DNA from: Capsicum annuum | Lineage: Eukaryota; Streptophyta; Magnoliopsida; Solanales; Solanaceae | Direction: 5' to 3' | Length of the DNA: 64,000 bases | Assembly: GCF_002878395.1 (NCBI RefSeq) | Contig: NC_061111.1 | Coordinates: 25,808,682 to 25,872,681, forward strand | Part shown: positions 12,369-25,400 of the stretch, piece by piece | Layout of the letters: each line of letters begins with the position of its first letter | How positions within the stretch are numbered: the stretch's first letter is position 1 | Notes under the pieces: generated by a model | What the model saw: only the letters and a program-made list of their open reading frames with translations | The model's database searches: none | What the model was told of the DNA's origin: nothing | Position numbers and translations under genes: made by a program

Positions 12369-13148
12369 TGATTGTCAACACTTGTCCTACAATCTGCAAA
12401 TAAGGTTATGGCCTTTTTAAAGATTCTAATAGATGAGGGTATTTTTAGTTCCTAATTAAGTGATGTTTTTATCTTTCTTTCATTTCCATTTTTGATTCCT
12501 ATCTTATTTTATTTTCATGATTCATATCAAGCTATATGTGTACTTGACCTCAATAGCCTTTCGTTAAATTTATAAATACTTGGTGGTGAGTCAATTACTA
12601 ATATAATTATTATAAAAATTTATAAATTTTAAATTCTAAATTCGCTTCAACTAGTAATGTCAACTTTTTTTACCGATCAAAAAGTAAATTAAAATGCAAG
12701 TTCACTTTGTCTAAAGCAATTTTATGATACATATGCCCAAAAAAGGGCACACATTGAAAGGATTACACGTTTCTTGAAAATCTCTATCGATCACAATCAA
12801 AAATATTTGACAAATCCAATTTTGAGTGATTTGATTTCTTTTTGCAATTGATGCAATCTTTACCTATCATGCAAGTAGTAGTAAACTAGATTGGAAAAAA
12901 AATATCATTTAATTTCTAGAAAGGCATATGTATAATTTGAGGATGAAGCATTCTTGATCCTAGTCCCTACATAGAGAGACTAGTGCTTGTCGTTAAGTGT
13001 GTCTAGAATCTCCCCCTTTATCATCAAAGACAGTGACAAGTCCGAGGTCCATGCATTGTGGAGAGAAATTAGGTACTTCCCTTTTCTTTTTTTTCTTTTT
13101 TAAAAAAAAAACATAATGTGTGTATTTTATGGACCTAATTTATTAATA
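12369..13148. other. AT-rich spacer
   Basis: About 780 bp with no coding frame longer than chance and no repeat edge that I recognise. The last base before the next Helitron is A, as required for an A|T insertion. Confidence 0.5.
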
Positions 13149-13341
13149 TCTATATCTATAATCTATAATCTATTAAAAGTGTGAAGACCCTTAGAAAAGT
13201 GATTTGAATTTTTTGCTCTTCATTAAAAGTCTTCTTTTTAGACAAAATTGTCTTTTCACTATTTTTCTATTATTTTAGTGATATTAAATAGATTATAATT
13301 TTACAGAAAAAATAATCTATATCTATAATCTATAATATATT
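13149..13341 (+). mobile_element. Helitron H3, left part (continues at 53351)
   Basis: One complete 167-bp 5'-end unit (13149-13315, starting TCTATATCTATAATCTATAA) is followed by the first 26 bases of a second unit (13316-13341). The second unit breaks at ATATT, where the R element's LTR begins. Its remaining 141 bases are at 53351-53491, giving the same 167-bp unit length. The 5' end follows an A, and the matching 3' end at 55482 precedes a T. Confidence 0.8.
13337..13341. repeat. Target-site duplication, left copy (ATATT)
   Basis: ATATT directly precedes the LTR start TGTAGGCACG at 13342. The same five bases follow the LTR end ...GTGTGACA at 53345. They belong to the Helitron sequence TATAATATATTAAAAGTG that was hit. 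Confidence 0.8.
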
Positions 13342-14461
13342 TGTAGGCACGCGATTTTTTACCCTCCCGAGTTTTGACCTATTTTTGACATTAAATATTT
13401 ATTAATGTCAAAATATTATCCTTAGTTCTTATTTCATTTTTTAGTAAATTTTATTTTAAAAATTGTGAAAAACATTCAAAAAATAAAGTTACATTTTAGG
13501 ATATTTTTATTTTTATTTTTAAAATAATATGAAAATTTTCCAAAAATATTTTCTTTTTATTTAAATTTTTATACATAAGCTAGTAATTTTATTTTCTCTA
13601 AATTATATTTTATTTTAGGTTAGTTATATTTTTATTATATTTTTCTCAAGTATAAAAAATTAATTAGTTAATATTCTTTTATTATTATTATTATTTATTA
13701 TTATTATTATTATTTATTTTATATATAATTTATTTATTTATTAAAAAAAGATCATTATCCTGGAAAAAAAAAAAAAAAAACTACCCCAACCACCCCCTAA
13801 TTTCCCTTAACTACCTCAACTTCCCACCCTATACATATTATATATATACATACCACACGGACACATGAGGGGAGAACACTTGGATATATATATATTTTAC
13901 AGACAACAAATACACACGGAGGAGAAAAACAACATTTGTGGAAAAGTAACAGAGAACAACATCGGAAGAAAAAAGGCACAAAAAAGGGGCAGAGATTAAA
14001 AAACACCAAAAAACTTAGAAGAGAAAGCAGAGAGTAAATATCAATAAAAGCAAACATAGAAGAAAAGATCAGATAAAAAAGGAAAAGGAGAGAAAAGAGT
14101 GTGAAGTTGAAGTTTTAGTATTCCGCTTGAAGTTTTCGGTGACGAGTCTCTTTGTTCATCACTTGGATTATTTCACTACGGGTTCTTGTTCAATCTTGTA
14201 ATATTTATGTTATCAATTTTATTATGGGAAAGCATGAATGAAGTACTCAAGATGTTATTTGTGTATAAATATACGTAATGATATGATTCTATGCATGATA
14301 TCTTGCTACCAAATATGTATGATGATATATATTTTACTCTTAGAAACAGTAGATGAAAATATGTAAACATTCTTTCCAAAGTATTCTCTTATGTTATAAA
14401 ATGCATAAAATAGGTAAAAAATCAGTGATAAAAAGAGGGGAGAACAACAATCCACACACAT
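13342..14461 (+). repeat. R element 5' LTR, truncated
   Basis: Begins TGTAGGCACGCGATTTTTTA and continues CCCTCCCGAGTTTTGACC. It matches the R LTR at 49223-53345 and the inverted copy at 21538-24061. Contents in order: an AT-rich part, an ATT repeat near 13680-13725, a TATA-rich promoter-like stretch (about 13828-13850), and a purine-rich leader with the string GAAGTTTTCGGTGACGAGTC near 14128. It stops at about 14461, where R LTR sequence joins a gypsy integrase fragment on the other strand. About 1.6 kb of the LTR is missing. Confidence 0.8.
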
Positions 14462-14980
14462 AACTCTGAAATAATGGACACTGGCACACCATGCAGACGT
14501 ACAATCTTACGAATGTAGATACGAACCAACCTCTTAGCATTGACTGAGGCCTGAATCGGAATAAAATGAGCTGATTTAGTCAATTGATCCACGATGACCC
14601 AAACACTGTCAGAACCATGAGATGTACAAGGCAAACCATTCACAAAGTCCATGGTGATGCGTTCCTACTTCCACTCAGGAATGGGTAACCTCTGAAGCAA
14701 ACCACCAGGTCTTATATGCTCGGCCTTCACCTACTGAAAACATAGATAGAGAGACACAAAATCTGCTATATCTCGCCTCATACCACCCCACCAGTAGTGT
14801 TGTCTCAAATCACGATACATCTTATTCACACTTAGATGGATGGAATATCTGAAACAATGGGCCTCCTCCAAGATCAGCCTAATCCAGTCACCTACTTTCG
14901 GTACACAAACTCGGCCTCTAATTCACAAAACTCTATCTGAATTAAGTGAGGATACCTTAGCCTCCCCACTCAATACCTTA
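14462..14980 (-). pseudogene. G1 integrase fragment
   Basis: The zinc-binding N-terminus is seen as HLSVNKMYRDLRQHYWW, and the catalytic core opening as MDFVNGLPCTSHGSDSVWVI. The core stops at HGVPVSIIS, just before the second catalytic Asp of the usual ISDRG motif. Sequence past that point belongs to the R LTR. The translated tail CVWIVVLPSF is LTR read in the wrong sense. Confidence 0.85.
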
Positions 14981-14982
14981 TC

Positions 14983-16241
14983 TCAAATCGAACTCAATCC
15001 AACATCATCAAACTGATGAGCTCGGATCTGCTCCTTCAAAGAAGATCTAGCATCCACAAATGCCAAAAAATACCCCGGTGTCAAAATGTCAAGTCTAATC
15101 ATCTGGTTAGCTAAAGACTTAACCTCTAAGGCCAAAGGCCTCTCTTGGGTCAAAAGATGCGCCAAGCTACCCATGCTAGTCGACTTTCGGCCCAAGGAAT
15201 CCACAATAACATTAGCCTTGCCCGGATGGTAGAGAATAATCAAGTCATAATCATTAAGAAACTCAAGCCAATGACGTTGCCTCATATTAAGATCTCGCTG
15301 GATAAAGAAGTACTGAAGGTTGCGATGATCTGAGAAGATCTCACAATGGACTCCATATAAGTAGTGCCTCCATAACTTCAAGGCAAACACAACTGCGCTC
15401 AACTCCATATCATGGGTAGGATAATTCCTTTCATGAGGCTTCAATTGATGAGATGTATACGTAATTACCTTGCCCTCCTTCATCAACACAGCACCTAACC
15501 CAACACCTGAAGCATCACAAAAGACAGTAAAGCCCACGTCTTCCTTAGGCAAAACTAATATAAGAGTTGAAGTCAATAAATCCTTGAGCTTCAGGAAGCT
15601 CGCCTCACAAGCATCGGACCACTGAAAAGAAATCTTCTTCTGGGTCAACTTGGTCAATGGACCTGTAATGGATGAAAAACCCTCAACAAAATATCGATAA
15701 TACCCAGGAAGGCCAACAAAACTCTGAATCTCAGTGGGCAAAGTAGGTATAGCCTAGTCACGAAGCACTGCAACCTTGGATGGATCAACCATAATACCTT
15801 CTTTAGTCACCATATGACCCAAGAAAGAAATATAATCCAACCAAAACTCGCACTTAGAGAACTTAGCATACAACTTCTCATCCCTCAATCTCTGAAACAC
15901 AATTCACAAATGCTCTTCATGCTCAATCTCACTCTTGGAATAAACCAAGATATCATCTATAAATACAATAACAAAGGAGTTAAGCTACGGTTGAAATGCT
16001 CGATTCATCAACTCCATGAACGCGCAGGGGAATTGGTCAACTCAAAGGACATGACCAAGAACTCATAATGACCATATCGAGTTGAAAAAGTAGTTTTTGG
16101 AATATCCAAAGCTCTAATCCTCAACTGGTGACAACCAGACCTCAAATCAATCTTCAAAAACACCGCAACACCCTGGAGCTGATTAAATAAATCATCAATA
16201 CGAGGAAGAGGATACTTATTCTTAACTGTCACCTTATTCAA
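14983..16241 (-). pseudogene. G1 reverse transcriptase and RNase H fragment
   Basis: Two long open stretches (16241-16008 and 15741-14983) are separated by a region with stops. RT core: [15 protein letters not shown], then [11 protein letters not shown] in the broken part. Connection: FVGLPGYYRYFVEGFSSI. RNase H: CDASGVGLGAVL (first Asp), HDMELSAVVFALKLWRHYL (Glu), FSDHRNLQYF (Asp). The RNase H motif set is complete even though the polyprotein is not. Confidence 0.88.
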
Positions 16242-16244
16242 CTA

Positions 16245-16823
16245 TCAATAATTAATACACATCTGCGTAGACCCATCCTTTTTCTTCATAAACAAGACAG
16301 GTACACCCCAAGGTGAAACACTAGCTTGGATAAATCCCTTATCCAATAACTCTTGCAACTGATCCTTCAATTCCTTCAACTCTGTTGGGGCCATCCTATA
16401 AGGAAGTCTAGAAATAGGCTTGGTACATGGCTCAACACCAATGGCAAAATCAATATCTCGATCTGGAGGCATACCAGGCAAGTCCATAGGGAACACGTCC
16501 ATAAACTCACGGACAATATGGACAGAATCTAAGGTAGGAGGCAAAACAACACTGGTATCATAAATATAGGCCAAGTAAGATAAACATCCCCTCTCAACCA
16601 ATTTACGAGCCTGAACATAAGATATAATTCTCTTAGGACCTGAATGAAGTGCACCTTTCCAAGTTATCCTTGGCATACCCGGCAAAGCTAAATTCACGGT
16701 CTTGGTAAAATAATCTAAGACAGCATGATATGGAGACAACCAATCCATACCCAAAATAACATCAAAATCGATCATATCTAACACAAGAAAGTCTATCAAA
16801 GTCTCACGCCTGAAAAAAGTCAC
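16245..16823 (-). pseudogene. G1 protease-RT linker fragment
   Basis: A 192-codon open stretch. It begins within the C-terminal half of the aspartic protease (DFDVILGMDWL), runs through the linker (SYVQARKLVERGCLSYLAYI), and ends in RT (PYRMAPTELKELKDQLQELL, then WGVPVLFMKKKDGS). The protease active-site Asp lies upstream in a frame with stops. Confidence 0.85.
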
Positions 16824-17029
16824 AACACAAGATCAGAATCACCTACCGGGGTAGATACACAAATAGGCAAGGCTAGATGCTCACTAACAGAATCAAAACT
16901 CAAAGCAAAATATACAGACACATAGGAAAAATTTGATCTGGGATTAAATAATACAGATGTAGGTTTAAACAAATGGTGACAATACCTGTAATCACAGCAT
17001 TAGAAGCCTCTACATCAGGTCTGGCTGGT

Positions 17030-18476
17030 ATAGTGTAATACTAACCACGACCACCAGTTGTCTGGGTAGCCCCACGACCACCAACTGCCTAAGTGGACCC
17101 ACGGCCACCCCCACAAGCTCTACTACCTCTAACCCTCGCACCTCTGGTAGCACCCCTACCTCTTACAAGTGAAATAAGAGTAGCTTGAATCACCCGACGA
17201 GGATAGTCCTTCGCCACAAGGCTAATATCATCACATACATAACAACCTATACGACTAGTCTCAATAGGAGAGGGTATAACTGGTCCCGAATGGCTACCCT
17301 GAATTGCTGGAGTAGAAGGTCCACCACCTAAACTCTGTCATGCCGCCTGCACTGGCTTACCATGGTAATCATGAGAACCTCTAAAATCTCTACCTCGAGA
17401 GGTCTAACTCCTGAACTCACCAAAATGTCGTACCTTCTTGGCGCCTCCCTAAGATGCACTAAGAATAACCTCTGTTATCTTAGCATAATCCACAATACTC
17501 TAAAAGAAAGCCCCAAACACAACCATCTGAGATGTAGCCAACTGAAGAAAGACATCCAAACCCTTCACAAACTTCTAAATCTTCTCAGACTCAGTAGAAA
17601 TGCTATCATAGGAATATCTGGAAAGGGCATGAATGCGTGCCTCATACTCAGCAACTATCATGGAGCCTTGCTCCAAATGATCAAACTTATCCCGCATATG
17701 GTTTCTTAAATTGAAAGGCACAGATCTCTCTAGAAATGCCTCAGTGAACTAATCCCAAGTCACCTCAGGAGAATCATGGGGTCTACAACTGACAAGCAAC
17801 CTCCACCAATCTCTCACTGTATCTCTTAGCTAATAAGAGGTATAAGCAACTCCATGAGACTCGAGTGAACCTAAATTGTGCAACTTCTCTCGGTAATCAA
17901 TCAAAAACTCAAAGGAATCCTCACCCACTGTGCTACTAAATCTGGAAGGACTCAACCGAGTAAACCGTTCGAACCTCTTCTGATCCTCTGAAGACATCAC
18001 TATACTAGATATGAGAGAAGACATAGTAAATCTAGCAGACGGTAATCCCATCTGGGGAGGTAATATGGATAACGGTTGAGCTCCTAATCTCGAAACCCCA
18101 TAGTCAAATGTCGGTACTAAAGGTGGAATTAGACTCGGGGTTTGAGGAGTACACAAACCAGAAGCAGGTGCGACAGGAGGATCCACACTCTGAACTAGAG
18201 AAACACCAGTATAACCAAAGAAGAACCCTCTAGACGGGTCAGCAAATGCACCAACAATCCCTTCAACACTGGGGCAGACGAACTCTAAAGAATTAAAGTC
18301 GAAACCATCTCTTCAACCTGCTCAACACGAGGCTCGAGAGAGAGTCCCCTAGCACTCCTCCAAGACAGGGTTGTACCACGGGGTCGTCCCTTCCCTCGAG
18401 TCCGTCCACAACTCGAGGTTCCCCCTCTGGGTAAAGGCTCTGCATCACTACTCTCACGGGACCTAGTCAACACCAT
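17030..18476 (-). pseudogene. G1 gag remnant
   Basis: Starts MVLTRSRESSDAEPLPRG at 18476. The retrotransposon gag domain spans about 17400-18000 (FERFTRLSPSRFSSTVGED, later FVKGLDVFLQLATSQMV). A Gly/Arg-rich tail follows a damaged zinc knuckle. At least four in-frame stops. Confidence 0.8.
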
Positions 18477-18671
18477 CTGCACAGAAAGAGTGAAACATAA
18501 CTCAAAACACAAAATATGAAAGAACTTTGCACAATAAGGAATAAAAAGAAGGAAAATTTCCTAAAGACATCCTATAGCCTCTCGAAGATAGATACGGATG
18601 TCTACATATCAATTCGCGAGACTCTATTAGACATCTCATTCTTAGACCGTTGAGACCAATGAAACCTGGCT

Positions 18672-18683
18672 GCTCTGATTCCA
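18672..18683 (-). other. G1 primer-binding site
   Basis: The minus strand reads TGGAATCAGAGC, one base different from the initiator-Met tRNA complement TGGTATCAGAGC, three bases inside the LTR end. The G2 copy has the exact form. Confidence 0.8.
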
Positions 18684-18686
18684 ATT

Positions 18687-21537
18687 TGTCATGGCCCAAA
18701 AATGAGGGTCATGATGGCACTTGTTGCGGCGTACCTTGACAAGTAAGCCTATCACCCAAACTCTTACGAAAAGAGGAAAAAACAAAAATATTCCATGGTA
18801 AGGCTTCTAGAACGAAGCCGAACCATATAAGTAATCAGAATAATGTGAAAAAAACTTATCCAAAATATCAATCATGCCCAAAACCAGGTGTAAGAGTCCA
18901 ATGCATCGGAAAAATAACCACAAATGAATAATATCTATCTCCGAATACTAATAAAGACATAACTATTGTAGAAAGATAAAGCTGAAATTCGGATGCATGA
19001 ATATCCAACCGTTACCTTAGAAGCTCCAACAATCGCCCGAGTCAAGCAAGCCGAGGCGCACTCGATCTAGGACCTGCACTGAAAGGGTGTAGTAGGCATG
19101 AGTACGGTCCACTTGTACTCAGTAGGTATCATAGGCCGACCAAGAAAAGTAGTAAATAAAACATATAAAATATATACTAAGGGCACGTCACCTGTAATCG
19201 AAAAATGTCCCACAATGGTAGCCCACACCGCTTACACTAACAGTTCTAATATATCTCACATATATTACAATAACACACCAAGATATAGAACACAAGTATA
19301 CATTATGTCACATATAAATAGAATAAGAAAGAACATGTAGATACAAGATCATTAAATACAAGTAAAGGAAGGTAAGACAGATACATAGATGACAAGTCAA
19401 TAAGGAAATACAACACAACATAAGCACAATAAAGTGATTTTAATGTATATGATGATAATGATGATGATGATGATGCACGAGGTCGATGGACAACCTCCGG
19501 AATCATCGTACAATCCCCATATACACCTACGAAGCTAAAACTTCCCGACGTAAGACCCATGGGGGTTTCGTCAATTCGTATACAATCCAAATATCTCATA
19601 TCTCATTTATGGCACATCCCTCGGAAAGGGTTTTATAAGGTGTTACAATATCTCCTCGGAACATTCCTCGGAGAGGGTTTTAAAAAGGTGTTGCCTGTGT
19701 TTGTCAGATATTTTCATGGTGTTACATATGTTCCATGAATGAGTATGATATAAGGATGTAATTCTCACAACCAATGACAATGAGTATTGTCACAACCAAC
19801 TACAATGATATATTTTCACAATCATGTGAGCTAATATCCACTCATTATTTCAGTTTCATCCATGAATTTCCACATATCTCATATTCCAAATAATGTATGG
19901 ATATAATTATAATACAACAATGGTACATTATTAAGCATCTTAATAACACAATACAATTATTCACATGTATTCAAGGCTATTAATATCACATAGGACCCCA
20001 TACGGCCACACATATCATATAATAATTTAATTTCAACAGTTATATCACATATAGACCCCCACACGGGCACAACACATAAATTTCTATTTTTCATGATTAG
20101 TTCCCACCCTTAACATGCATTTTGTATCATCATTTACTACCCAGCTCAATTTGAAAGAGTTAAGCCATAACCTACCTCGAAAGCCGAAATCGATCCGCTA
20201 CACTTGAACCCGCGATCTTATTTTTCATGAATAATTTCAAACTCTACTTAAAACATCAAATATGAAATCTACGCATCAAAACAATATCAACGACACTCAT
20301 ATCGACTACTTTTGGTTCGAGGTCAAAACGGATCCCCAAAATAGGTTTCCAAAAAAAAAAAAGGGCAAAATTAGAACTTTACTTCAAAAAAATGTTTTCC
20401 ATATTTTTAGGAACTTACAACTGAAAACCAAAGTTAAATCGAGTAAAAAACGGGATTCAAATCGAAGAAAAACCATTTTTGTGCTTTATCGGGTAAAATC
20501 TTTCCAATCTGGGTTAGAATCATGAATCGGAGTTGTTTTGATGGATAAATTGATGAAAAACTAGTGATTATAAGATAAAAATATTATTTAAGTGAAAAGA
20601 GTGAAATTTGGGTTTAAAATCATGCCCTAAGATTTTTGGAGTTTTGAGAAATTTATCAAGAAATTATTAAGAAAAGGGTGAATTATTACCTTAAATCCAT
20701 AATAAAACCAAGAAATAGATGTTAATCTAGCTTCTCAAGCTCCCACAAGCTTAACTTTTAAGCTTCCAAACTATTTAGGGTTTAACTCTCAAGAGGCAAA
20801 ATGAAAAATGAGCAAAAAGAACCCAAAAATTATTTATAAGTGCAGAAAATCTGCACTAAAATACTCAAAAAGCTGCAGTTTTTTTTTTTGGTTAAACACT
20901 CCGGACTTTGATAGGGTGCCCGAAATTCGTTTGGAGTCCAATACATGCAAACGAACTATGCAACCATACTAAATTCGAAGTTTCGGATGCGATGGCGATA
21001 TCAGATTTTACAAAAAAAATATCGTTTTCACAAAGTTGACCCCCCAAACTCGAAATTATAATTTTCCAAACCTAGGGTCAAAATGAGATTTAAAAGTCAT
21101 AAAATCATACCAAATACGATAACACCCTAAAATTGACATTTCGGATCTGCTGACGATGTCGGATTTTCCATACGAGGTCGTTTCGGTCAAATGTGGATCC
21201 CACACCCATATTTTTAATTTTCCAACTTGAGCTTGGGTGCAGTTGGACCCGAACCAAAGGTCGACCTAGCTTACAATCGATATTCCGAAGCTGCTGGAGC
21301 AATCCGTTCTGCCATCCGTCACACGAATTAAAAGATATCTACATAAGTCCAAAATAAGGTTCTCGAAGCCATCAAAAATCACAATATTGCATAAATGATA
21401 CCAAAATACATTAAAAATCATGTCAATCACTCCCACACCTCAAAAATATCACAATGCAACTACGAAGAGGGGTAAAACAGTCAAATCACATAAAATCACA
21501 AATTTGAGATATTTCATTAAATTTTTTCGTTGTTACA
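18687..21537 (-). repeat. G1 5' LTR (2851 bp)
   Basis: On the minus strand it begins TGTAACAACG at 21537 and ends GGGCCATGACA at 18687, so the termini are TGT...ACA. It matches the G2 LTR (58878-61692) along its full length at a level compatible with old insertion. It carries a 98-codon open frame (19599-19303), also present in G2, and a TGATGATG-type repeat near 19450. It was inserted into the R LTR copy at 21538, whose sequence stops at AAAGCGAC. Confidence 0.88.
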
Positions 21538-23690
21538 GTCGCTTTATTGAATTATCTTGACTTAAACTATTTTTAATAAATTATGTTTAAAGATCTAAAT
21601 TCGCTCATTTTTAATGTACTAAAACTTGTCTATTATCTTATATTAAATAAATTGATAAAAAAAATACTTTTTTAAAAAATATTTGTCAAGATGCATTATT
21701 TGCATCCTTAAATTTTAAAATGCCTCAAAAAGATGCGTGCTCCGCATTCTTAATTGAGATAAAAATTTTAGTCATGTTTAAAATTTACCAAACATTAAAA
21801 AAAATATTTGATTTGTCCCTTGTAAACTCGTAACAATTTTATCTATTTAAAATAATTAATCTTAACAAAAAGTCTTAAGCAAAACTTATTTAAAGCAGTT
21901 AATTAATAATAAAATTATTAAAATTTATTAATGACGATGAATAAAACAAAAAAAAAAAATTCATTCAAAATTGTCAATTAATTTAAATATTAAATTATTA
22001 AACTTTTTTAATAATAAAAATAAAATAATAATAAAATAATATAAATACATAACTAACCATATTATAACCATATTATGCTAATTTTAAATATGGTTTATCA
22101 AATCTATGTTTCTAAATTAATATAACCTAAATTATAAATTATAAGATAACTTAAATTCTCAAAATTTTATTCTATCATAGAAACGAAAAAAATGAGGAGA
22201 AAAACAAGAAACCATATCCGATCTCCGAGAAAACATCGCCGAAGTCAACTCCGATTACCAGTTTTGGGGGATTTGGTGGCTGATTTAGCGTTCGCCGGTG
22301 GCTGGCAACGATACCAATGAAAGTAGGCCAGAATTGACCCAAAAATGGGTCGGGTTTGATGGGATTCGGCCAAAGAAGGCCTTTTCGGCCATATCTATTA
22401 CAAACAACGGAGAAGGGGAGAAGGGGAGGTGCGACGACGAGGGTGGCGTCGCTAGCAGCAGGAAAGGGAGAGAGAAATTTTGTCGGCATTCTGGAGGAGG
22501 AGTTTTCGGCAGGATATGGCCGATTTTAATGGTGGTTTTTTGCCAGATTTCGAGCCAAGTATGGTCGATAATGGTAGCGTAGGGAAAAAGGAAGGGGGGT
22601 TGCAGGCAATAGGAAAAGGGGAAAGGGAGATAGTACGCAGCTGGTGCCCGCTTTTCGGCGATAAGTCATCGGAAAAAATCAAGTTTCTAATATGCTTTTC
22701 TCTTTTTTTTTTTACTGATTTTTTTGTCATTTATTGTACTGTGTATAGTGTGTGATGTGTATAAATTAATGAGTTACATGTGAGTGTACAGTGTGTGTAA
22801 AAGATGGATTCTGTGAATACATGTTTGTGTCATGAATGGAGATTGAAGAACAGTAATATAGTGTGTGAACATGTGTATGAATAACTATTTTTATTTTCGA
22901 GAAAGTATGTGTAAAATATGTTTTGGTATAAATATGAAAGTTTTGTGTGTGGATTGTTGTTCTCCCCTTTTTTTATCACTGGTTTTACACTTTTTTTTTA
23001 TGCATTTTATAACATAAGAGAATACTTTTGAAAGAATGTTTACATATTTTCATCTACTGTTTCTGAGAGTAAAATATATATCATCATACATATTTGATAG
23101 CAAGATATCATGCATAAAATCATATCATTGTGTATATTTATACACAAATTATATCTTGAGTACTTTATTCATGCTTTCCCATAATAAAATTGATAACATA
23201 AATAATACAGGATTGAACAAGAACCTGTAGTGAAATAATCCAAGAGATGAACAAAGAGACTCGTCACCTGAAACTTCAAGTGGAATACTAAAACTTCAAC
23301 TTCACACTCTTTTTTCTCCTTTTCTTTTTTTATCTGATCTTTTCTTCTCTGTTTGCTTTTACTGATATTCACTCTCTGATTTCTCTTCTCAGTTTTTTGG
23401 TATTTTTTAATCTCTATCCCTTTTTTGAGCCTTTTTTCTTTCAATGTTGTTCTCCGTTACTTTTCCACAAATGTTGTTTTCCTCCTCCTCCGTGTGTATT
23501 TGTTGTCTGTAAAATATATATATCCAAGTGTTCTCCCTCATGTATTCGTGTGGTGTGTATATATATAATATGTATAGGATGGGAAGTTGAGGTAGCTGAG
23601 GGAAATTAGGGGGTAGTCGGTGTAGTTTTTTTTTTCTAGGATAATGAACCTTTCTATTTTTTAATAACTAAATAAATTATATGTAAAATA

Positions 23691-23724
<34 letters not shown>

Positions 23725-24061
23725 GAATATTAGCTAATTAATTTTTTTATACATGACAAAAATATAATAAAAATATAACTAACCTAAAATAAAATATAAT
23801 TTAGAGAAAATAAAATTACTAGCTTATTTATAAAAATCTAAATAAAAAGAAAATATTTTTGAAAAATTTTCGTATTATTTTAAAAATAAAAATAAAAATA
23901 TCCTAAAATGTAAATTTATTTTTTTGAATATTTTTCACAATTTTTAAAATAAAATCTACTAAGAATTGAAATAAGAACTAAGGATAGTATTTTGACATAA
24001 ATAAATATTTAATGTAAAAAATAGGTAAAAACTTGGAAGGGTAAAAAATCACGTGTCTACA
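21538..24061 (-). repeat. Inverted R-family LTR, interrupted by G1
   Basis: The minus strand begins TGTAGACACGTGATTTTTTA at 24061 and follows the same order as the R LTR at 49223-53345: AT-rich part, ATA repeat (about 23690-23722), purine-rich leader, long antisense open frame, GC-rich block (22200-22660), and the terminal AT-rich part. It stops at AATAAAGCGAC, where G1's LTR begins. The last roughly 250 bp of the LTR (through GTGTGACA) are missing here. Confidence 0.82.
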
Positions 24062-24080
24062 TTTTGCTCCTCTTTGTATG
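24062..24080 (-). other. Polypurine tract next to inverted R LTR
   Basis: The minus strand reads AAAGAGGAGCAAAA directly before the LTR start TGTAGAC. This is the position and composition of a plus-strand primer for reverse transcription, which makes the LTR at 21538-24061 the 3' LTR of a minus-strand element. Confidence 0.6.
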
Positions 24081-24418
24081 AAATCTCAAAAAGTTTTCAT
24101 ACAAAGAAGTAGATGAAGAAATGATTTTTAATCCTCTGATTATTTGAAAAATGAGGATAAAAATAAAATAAAAGATGTGACAGAGTCCTGGTTTTGGACC
24201 GCCTACATATTTCGGATTATAAGGGAATCAGGTTACCTATAGTTCAATAAGGTAAAATGGTGAGACAATGAGTTAGTGGCCGAGTCAGGTTCCGTCAAGT
24301 CTCCGATTCACGACATTCTTCTTTTACATTTAAATGAATATAACAAAAATAGAAAATGAAGATATAGGTAAAATATCCTATCTATGCAACTTTCTTGAAC
24401 CTTGACTTGGACTTGAAA

Positions 24419-24585
24419 ATCTTCACCCTATTCTTCAGGCGAGCTCCTGGACTTGCAACTGATAGTGTTCACCCTATTTTTTAGGTGGGTTCCAGACTTG
24501 CAACTGATAATGTTCACCCTATTTTTCAGGCGGGCTCCTGGACTTACAACTTCTTCACCCTGTTCTTCAGGCAGGCTCCTGAGCT
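24419..24585. repeat. Tandem repeat, about 45-48 bp unit, four copies
   Basis: Each copy has TTCACCCTATT or a close variant, then TTCAGGCGGGCTCCTGGACT or a variant, then GCAACTGATA. The copies are degenerate and the unit length varies. Confidence 0.7.
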
Positions 24586-24999
24586 CAAAATAAAAAGTGA
24601 ATGAGAAAACAAAAGTCCCATTATCCAGGAGGAGCCTGAGCAGAAGTAAAATTCAATAAATACGAACAAAATTTTTGCCCCAATTTGTACTAGAAAATTT
24701 TGTGAGTATCATTAAATCACAATTTTTAAAAATTACAGTAAAGAGGGTGAATCAAGGCCTTGTTAAAGAAATACGTCTCTTCAGAGTAAAACTAATGACC
24801 AAAATTAGAAAGTGTGTCTCCTAACACATGAAACTCAAATTACCTAGAGAAGGAAGTGCGTCTCCTAGGGGTTAAATGAAATGATTCAACTAGAAAGTGC
24901 ATCTTCTAGGAGTGTAGGTTCAAGTTAGGAAGTGCGTCACTTAACCAAATGAAACTTAAATTACCCAGACGAGGAAGTGTGTCTCCTAGGAATTAAATG

Positions 25000-25400
25000 A
25001 AATGACTCTTCTAAAAATCAAGGGGAATGACTCGACTAAAAGGTATGTTTTATAGGAATCAAGGAAAATGACTCGACTAAAAGGTACGTGTTACAGGAAT
25101 CAAGGGGAATGACTCGACTAAAAGGTACGTCTTATAGGAATCAAGGAGAATGACTCGACTAAAAAGTACGTCTTATAGGAATCAAGGGGAATGACTCGAC
25201 TAAAAGGTACGTCTTATAGGAATCAAGAGGAATGATTCGACTAAAAGGTACGTCTTATAGGAATCAAGGAAAATGACTCGACTAAAAGGTACATCTTATA
25301 GGAATCAAGGGGAATGACTCGACTAAAGGTACACCTTATAGAAACCAAGGGGAATGACTCGACTAAAAGGTACATCTTATAGGAATCAAGGTTTAATTTA
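25000..25400. repeat. 41-bp tandem array, about nine copies
   Basis: AATGACTCGACTAAAAGGTA recurs at 25026, 25067, 25108, 25149, 25190 and 25231 and onward, each followed by a TCTTATAGGAATCAAGG-like string. The spacing is exactly 41 bp for several units. The array lies within the R-family interior. Confidence 0.88.

Larger units (their letters stand above)
14462..18476 (-). pseudogene. G1: Ty3/gypsy gag-pol, decayed and truncated
   Basis: Reads gag, protease, reverse transcriptase, RNase H, integrase from 18476 downward. The gag start ATG is at 18476 (MVLTRSRESSD). The zinc knuckle near 17230-17270 is damaged (CYVCDDISLVAKDYP instead of CCHC spacing). Protease/RT linker: VILGMDWLSPYHAVLDYF near 16720-16760. 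[13 protein letters not shown] near 15940. RNase H: TVFCDASGVGLGAVL and IFSDHRNLQYF. Integrase: zinc-binding region and MDFVNGLPCTSHGSDSVWVI, ending at ISEL near 14462. There are several in-frame stops and frame changes. The rest of the integrase, any chromodomain and the 3' LTR are missing. The long LTR and gene order suggest a Tekay/Del-type chromovirus; that lineage call is inference. Confidence 0.9.

Noticed and set aside
14176..14379. 67-codon frame antisense to the R LTR, present in three LTR copies
   Set aside because: The three copies share it because the LTRs are similar. It is antisense, low-complexity and without domains, so chance is the simpler reading.
23036..23609. Hydrophobic frames in the inverted R LTR
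   Set aside because: They mirror LTR leader text (T-rich strand) and match frames on the antisense of other R copies; no gene.
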